Assembly: GCA_023433775.1 (NCBI GenBank)
Contig: JAEYTY010000005.1
Location: 1 to 6,691 of the forward strand
Direction of reading: 5' to 3'
DNA: 6,691 nt
DNA from: Pseudomonadota bacterium
Lineage (GTDB): Bacteria > Pseudomonadota > Alphaproteobacteria > Rhizobiales > Devosiaceae
Shown: piece by piece, positions 4,001 through 6,691 of the stretch
Position numbering within the stretch: the first letter of the stretch is position 1
How the letters are laid out: each line of letters begins with the position of its first letter
Notes under the pieces: model-generated
The model's input: only the letters and a program-made list of their open reading frames with translations
What the model was told of the DNA's origin: nothing
The model's database searches: none
Translations under genes and position numbers: made by a program

Positions 4001-6256
4001 GTGACCAGCCCAGACTATGGCGCGATCATCATTCGCGGCGCGCGCGAGAACAATCTCAAGAATGTCTCGCTCGATATTCCCAAGCGCAAGATCACGGTCT
4101 TTACCGGGGTTTCGGGATCGGGCAAAAGCTCTCTGGTGTTCGGCACCATCGCGGCGGAAAGCCAGCGACTGATCAACGAGACCTACCCGAGTTTCGTGCA
4201 GCAATTCATGCCGCATTATGGCCAGCCCGATGCCGACCAGCTCGAAAACATTTCGGCGGCGATCATTGTCGACCAGCAGCGACTGGGCGGCAATTCGCGC
4301 TCGACCGTGGCGACGGTGACCGACGCGGCGCAGATGCTGCGGGTGCTGTTTTCGCGACTGGCTGAACCAAAACTCGGGCCGCCCTCGCTTTATTCCTACA
4401 ATGACCCGCGCGGCATGTGCCCCGAATGCGAAGGCATCGGGCAGGTGGCGGCCATGGATATGAGCGCGGTGGTGGACGAGAGCAAATCGCTCAATGGCGG
4501 GGCGCTGCTGCCCAAGGATTATGCCGTCGATAGCTGGTATTGGGAGATCTACAAAAATTCCGGCCTGTTCGACATGGACAAGCCGATCAGCAAATATTCC
4601 GCGGAAGAGCGGGAAAACCTGCTGCATCTCGATGATGGCCGCAAGATCAAGGTGGGCAAGATCGGGCTGACCTATGAGGGTGTGGTCGCCAAGCTCAAGA
4701 AGGGGCTGGGCTCGAAAGACCCCGAGGGCCTGCAGCCACATGTGCGGGCCGAATATGACCGCATCTTTACCCGCGCCACCTGCCCCGCCTGCAAGGGCGC
4801 GAGACTGAACGCGAAGGCGCTGGGCAGCAGGATCGGCGGGCACAATATCGCCGAACTCTCGGCCATGCAGGTGAGCGAACTGGCCGATGTGGTCCGCGGC
4901 ATCGAGGCGCCGCAGGTGGGGCCGATGCTGGGGGCGCTGGTCGCGCGGCTCGACAATCTCGTGACCATTGGGCTGGGCTATCTGAGCCTTGACCGGGAAA
5001 GTTCGACCCTGTCGGGCGGGGAGAGCCAGCGCGTCAAAATGGTGCGCCATCTCGGAAGCTCGCTGACCGACATTACCTATGTGTTCGACGAGCCCTCGGT
5101 TGGTTTGCACCCCCACGATGTGGGGCGGCTGGCCGGGCTGATGCAGCAATTGCGCGACAAGGGAAACACGGTGCTGATCGTCGAGCACAAGCCCGACATG
5201 ATCGCCATTGCCGACCATGTGGTGGATATGGGGCCCTTCGCCGGCAGCAAGGGTGGCGAGCTGGTCTATGAGGGTGATTATGCCGGGCTCTTGAAATCAG
5301 GCACGCTCACCGGCAACCACATCAACAAGCACCAGACATTTAAGGACAAGGTACGCAAACCCGATGGGGCGCTGAAGATTGCCGGAGCGAAGCTCAACAA
5401 TCTCAAGGATGTTTCCGTCTCCATCCCCAAAGGCGTGCTGACCGCGGTTTCGGGCGTGGCCGGATCGGGCAAATCATCGCTGATCCAGGGCTGCCTGCCA
5501 CTGGCCTATCCCGACACGATCATTATCGACCAGAACCTGGCGCGGGGTTCGCGCCGCTCCAATACGGCGACCTATACCGGCATTCTCGACGCGGTCCGTA
5601 AAGCCTTTGCCAAGGCCAATGGCGTCGAGGCGTCGCTGTTTTCGGCCAATTCCAAAGGCGCCTGCCCCGATTGCAATGGCCTCGGCGTCATCTTCACCGA
5701 TCTGGCCCATCTCGACCCCATGGTCACCACCTGCGAGACCTGCGAGGGCAAGCGGTTCCTGCCCGAAGTGCTGGAGCATGAGCTGCGCGGCAAGTCCATT
5801 GCCGATGTCTATGAGATGAGCATTGGCGATGCCGTCGGCTTCTTCACCGAACCGGCCATCGCCAAAATCCTGCAGGGGTTGGACGATGTGGGGCTGGGTT
5901 ATCTGACCCTTGGCCAGCCGCTGTCCACCCTCTCCGGCGGTGAGCGCCAGCGGCTCAAGCTCGCGGCCGAACTGGGCAAAAAGGGCAATATCTATGTGCT
6001 GGACGAGCCGACAACGGGTCTGCACATGAACGATGTCGATACGCTGATCGGGCTCTTTGACCGGCTGGTCGACGCGGGTTCGACGGTAATCGTCATCGAG
6101 CACAATCTCGACGTCATCTCGCGCGCCGACTGGGTGATCGACCTTGGGCCCGGCGCGGGGCATGACGGAGGCAATGTGCAGTTCGAAGGCCTGCCGGCGG
6201 ACCTTGCCAAAATGAAGGCCTCGTTGACCGGGCAGCATCTGGCGGCGCGGGGATAG
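4001..6256 (+). CDS. class II UvrA-like ABC ATPase without UvrB-binding domain
   Basis: A 751-residue twin-cassette ABC ATPase of the UvrA family; ordinary UvrA has about 940. First half: Walker A GVSGSGKSS (36-44), RSTVATVTD segment, C140-x2-C143, C261-x2-C264, signature LSGGESQR (337-344), Walker B VFDEPSVGLHP (361-371). Second half: Walker A GVAGSGKSS (485-493), zinc module C555-x2-C558-x19-C578-x2-C581, signature LSGGERQR (644-651), Walker B VLDEPTTGLH (666-675). The chain passes from FSRLAEP to SLYSYNDP near residue 125, skipping the UvrB-binding domain and the first CxxC of the N-terminal zinc module. This matches class II UvrA (UvrA2-like) proteins, linked to tolerance of DNA-damaging drugs. 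It should bind DNA and ATP but not load UvrB. GTG 4001 is chosen from the ribosome site; TTG 3995 would add two residues. Confidence 0.9.
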   Translation: MTSPDYGAIIIRGARENNLKNVSLDIPKRKITVFTGVSGSGKSSLVFGTIAAESQRLINETYPSFVQQFMPHYGQPDADQLENISAAIIVDQQRLGGNSRSTVATVTDAAQMLRVLFSRLAEPKLGPPSLYSYNDPRGMCPECEGIGQVAAMDMSAVVDESKSLNGGALLPKDYAVDSWYWEIYKNSGLFDMDKPISKYSAEERENLLHLDDGRKIKVGKIGLTYEGVVAKLKKGLGSKDPEGLQPHVRAEYDRIFTRATCPACKGARLNAKALGSRIGGHNIAELSAMQVSELADVVRGIEAPQVGPMLGALVARLDNLVTIGLGYLSLDRESSTLSGGESQRVKMVRHLGSSLTDITYVFDEPSVGLHPHDVGRLAGLMQQLRDKGNTVLIVEHKPDMIAIADHVVDMGPFAGSKGGELVYEGDYAGLLKSGTLTGNHINKHQTFKDKVRKPDGALKIAGAKLNNLKDVSVSIPKGVLTAVSGVAGSGKSSLIQGCLPLAYPDTIIIDQNLARGSRRSNTATYTGILDAVRKAFAKANGVEASLFSANSKGACPDCNGLGVIFTDLAHLDPMVTTCETCEGKRFLPEVLEHELRGKSIADVYEMSIGDAVGFFTEPAIAKILQGLDDVGLGYLTLGQPLSTLSGGERQRLKLAAELGKKGNIYVLDEPTTGLHMNDVDTLIGLFDRLVDAGSTVIVIEHNLDVISRADWVIDLGPGAGHDGGNVQFEGLPADLAKMKASLTGQHLAARG

Positions 6257-6260
6257 TTTG

Positions 6261-6300
6261 AAGGCGGCCCGGAAAACCGGACCGCCTTTGCTTTGCCTTT
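6261..6300 (+). terminator. intrinsic terminator between convergent genes, possibly bidirectional
   Basis: AAGGCGG-C-CCGG, loop AAAA, CCGG-A-CCGCCTT forms a stem of 11 pairs with one C/A mismatch, four bases after the UvrA-like stop. It is followed by a T-rich tail (TTGCTTTGCCTTT). On the minus strand the mismatch becomes a G-U wobble, giving a 12-pair stem just past the permease stop, though with a poor U tract. The tail overlaps the end of the permease gene by two bases. Confidence 0.75.
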
Positions 6301-6691
6301 AGCCCTTCACGGCGCCGCCGGTGAGGCCAGAGATGATGTAGCGCTGCGCCAGCAAGAAGAAGGCGATGGCGGGCATGATCGAGAGGGTGAGGAAGGCGAG
6401 GATGCGGGGCCAGTCCGAGCCGTACTGGCCCTGGAACTGCATGATGCCGAGCGGCCAGGTGTACTTATCCTCGGAGTTGAGGATGATCAGCGGCAGCAGA
6501 AAGCTGTTCCAGCTGCTCACAAAGTTGAACACGCCGACCGTCGCGATGATAGGCAGGCAGAGCGGCAGCGTCACATACCAGTAGATGCGGATGTAGCCGC
6601 AATTGTCCATGCGGGCCGCATCGATCAGGTCCTTGGGCAGTTCCTTGAAGAAATTGTGGAACAGCAGCACCGCAAACGACACGCTGAACGC
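6299..6691 (-). CDS. carbohydrate ABC transporter permease (MalG/UgpE type), C-terminal part
   Basis: The last 130 residues of an inner-membrane permease whose 5' end lies beyond the right edge. The frame stays open to the last base, so the internal GTG at 6682 is not the real start. The conserved cytoplasmic EAA loop, which docks on the ATPase subunit, is visible as ELPKDLIDAARMDNCG followed by IRIYWYVTLPLCLP. Two hydrophobic segments follow: IIATVGVFNFVSSWNSFLLP and ILAFLTLSIMPAIAFFLLAQ. The C-terminus RYIISGLTGGAVKG is typical of this subfamily (CUT1 sugar importers), in which two permeases work with a solute-binding protein and an ATPase. None of those partners is visible, so the sugar is unknown. 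It is convergent with the UvrA-like gene and functionally unrelated to it. Confidence 0.92.
   Translation of the reverse strand, partial: AFSVSFAVLLFHNFFKELPKDLIDAARMDNCGYIRIYWYVTLPLCLPIIATVGVFNFVSSWNSFLLPLIILNSEDKYTWPLGIMQFQGQYGSDWPRILAFLTLSIMPAIAFFLLAQRYIISGLTGGAVKG

Noticed and set aside
3674..5218. 514-codon open frame on the minus strand opposite the DUF1801 and UvrA-like genes
   Set aside because: It spans two real genes and their gap on the other strand and has no recognisable domain, so it is a shadow of GC-rich coding sequence.
5474..6238. 254-codon minus-strand open frame opposite the end of the UvrA-like gene
   Set aside because: It is a mirror of the second ABC cassette with no motifs of its own.
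4001..6256. Standard nucleotide-excision-repair uvrA
   Set aside because: The UvrB-binding domain and one CxxC are missing and the protein is about 190 residues short, so the plain symbol uvrA was not given.
6299..6682. Complete 127-residue membrane protein starting at the GTG at 6682
   Set aside because: The frame is open to the window edge and the sequence is the C-terminal third of a permease, so this is an internal codon of a truncated gene.

Overview
The window looks like chromosomal DNA from a GC-rich alphaproteobacterium. The phn gene content, the CTTGAC/CTATGA promoter style and a MalG/UgpE-type sugar permease suggest Hyphomicrobiales (rhizobia-like, possibly Devosia-like). That placement is inference from gene content and style, not from a marker gene. 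No tRNA, rRNA, CRISPR array, insertion sequence or phage gene was seen.

Left part (1-2526, all minus strand): a phosphonate-catabolism (C-P lyase pathway) transcription unit. It reads DUF1045 2H-type protein -> phnM -> phnN, joined by 4-base stop/start overlaps with GTG and TTG starts. Beyond phnN, 52 bases on, the first 26 codons of a small single-membrane-span protein run off the left edge. PhnM and PhnN act on the ribosyl intermediates of the C-P lyase pathway. The DUF1045 protein carries the two H-x-T motifs of 2H phosphoesterases and may handle the cyclic ribose phosphate intermediate. The core lyase genes (phnGHIJKL) are not in the window. A PhoB-box-like sequence lies 34 bases upstream of the first gene.

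Middle (2527-2687): a divergent control region. Facing left is the candidate Pho box. Facing right is a good alphaproteobacterial promoter whose -35 and -10 are embedded in nested inverted repeats, as expected for an autoregulated ArsR-family repressor.

Right-centre (2688-6256, plus strand): ArsR-type repressor -> SRPBCC (AHSA1-like) protein, translationally coupled by ATGA; then a DUF1801 protein; then, after a 96-base gap with its own repeats, a 751-residue class II UvrA-like ABC ATPase. The UvrA-like protein keeps both nucleotide-binding sites but lacks the UvrB-binding domain, so it is unlikely to be the ordinary nucleotide-excision-repair UvrA. The four genes could be a small stress or xenobiotic-response cassette; this is the most interesting hypothesis here, but it is only a hypothesis.

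Right edge (6257-6691): a terminator hairpin lies between the UvrA-like gene and a convergent, minus-strand sugar ABC transporter permease, of which only the C-terminal 130 residues are present.
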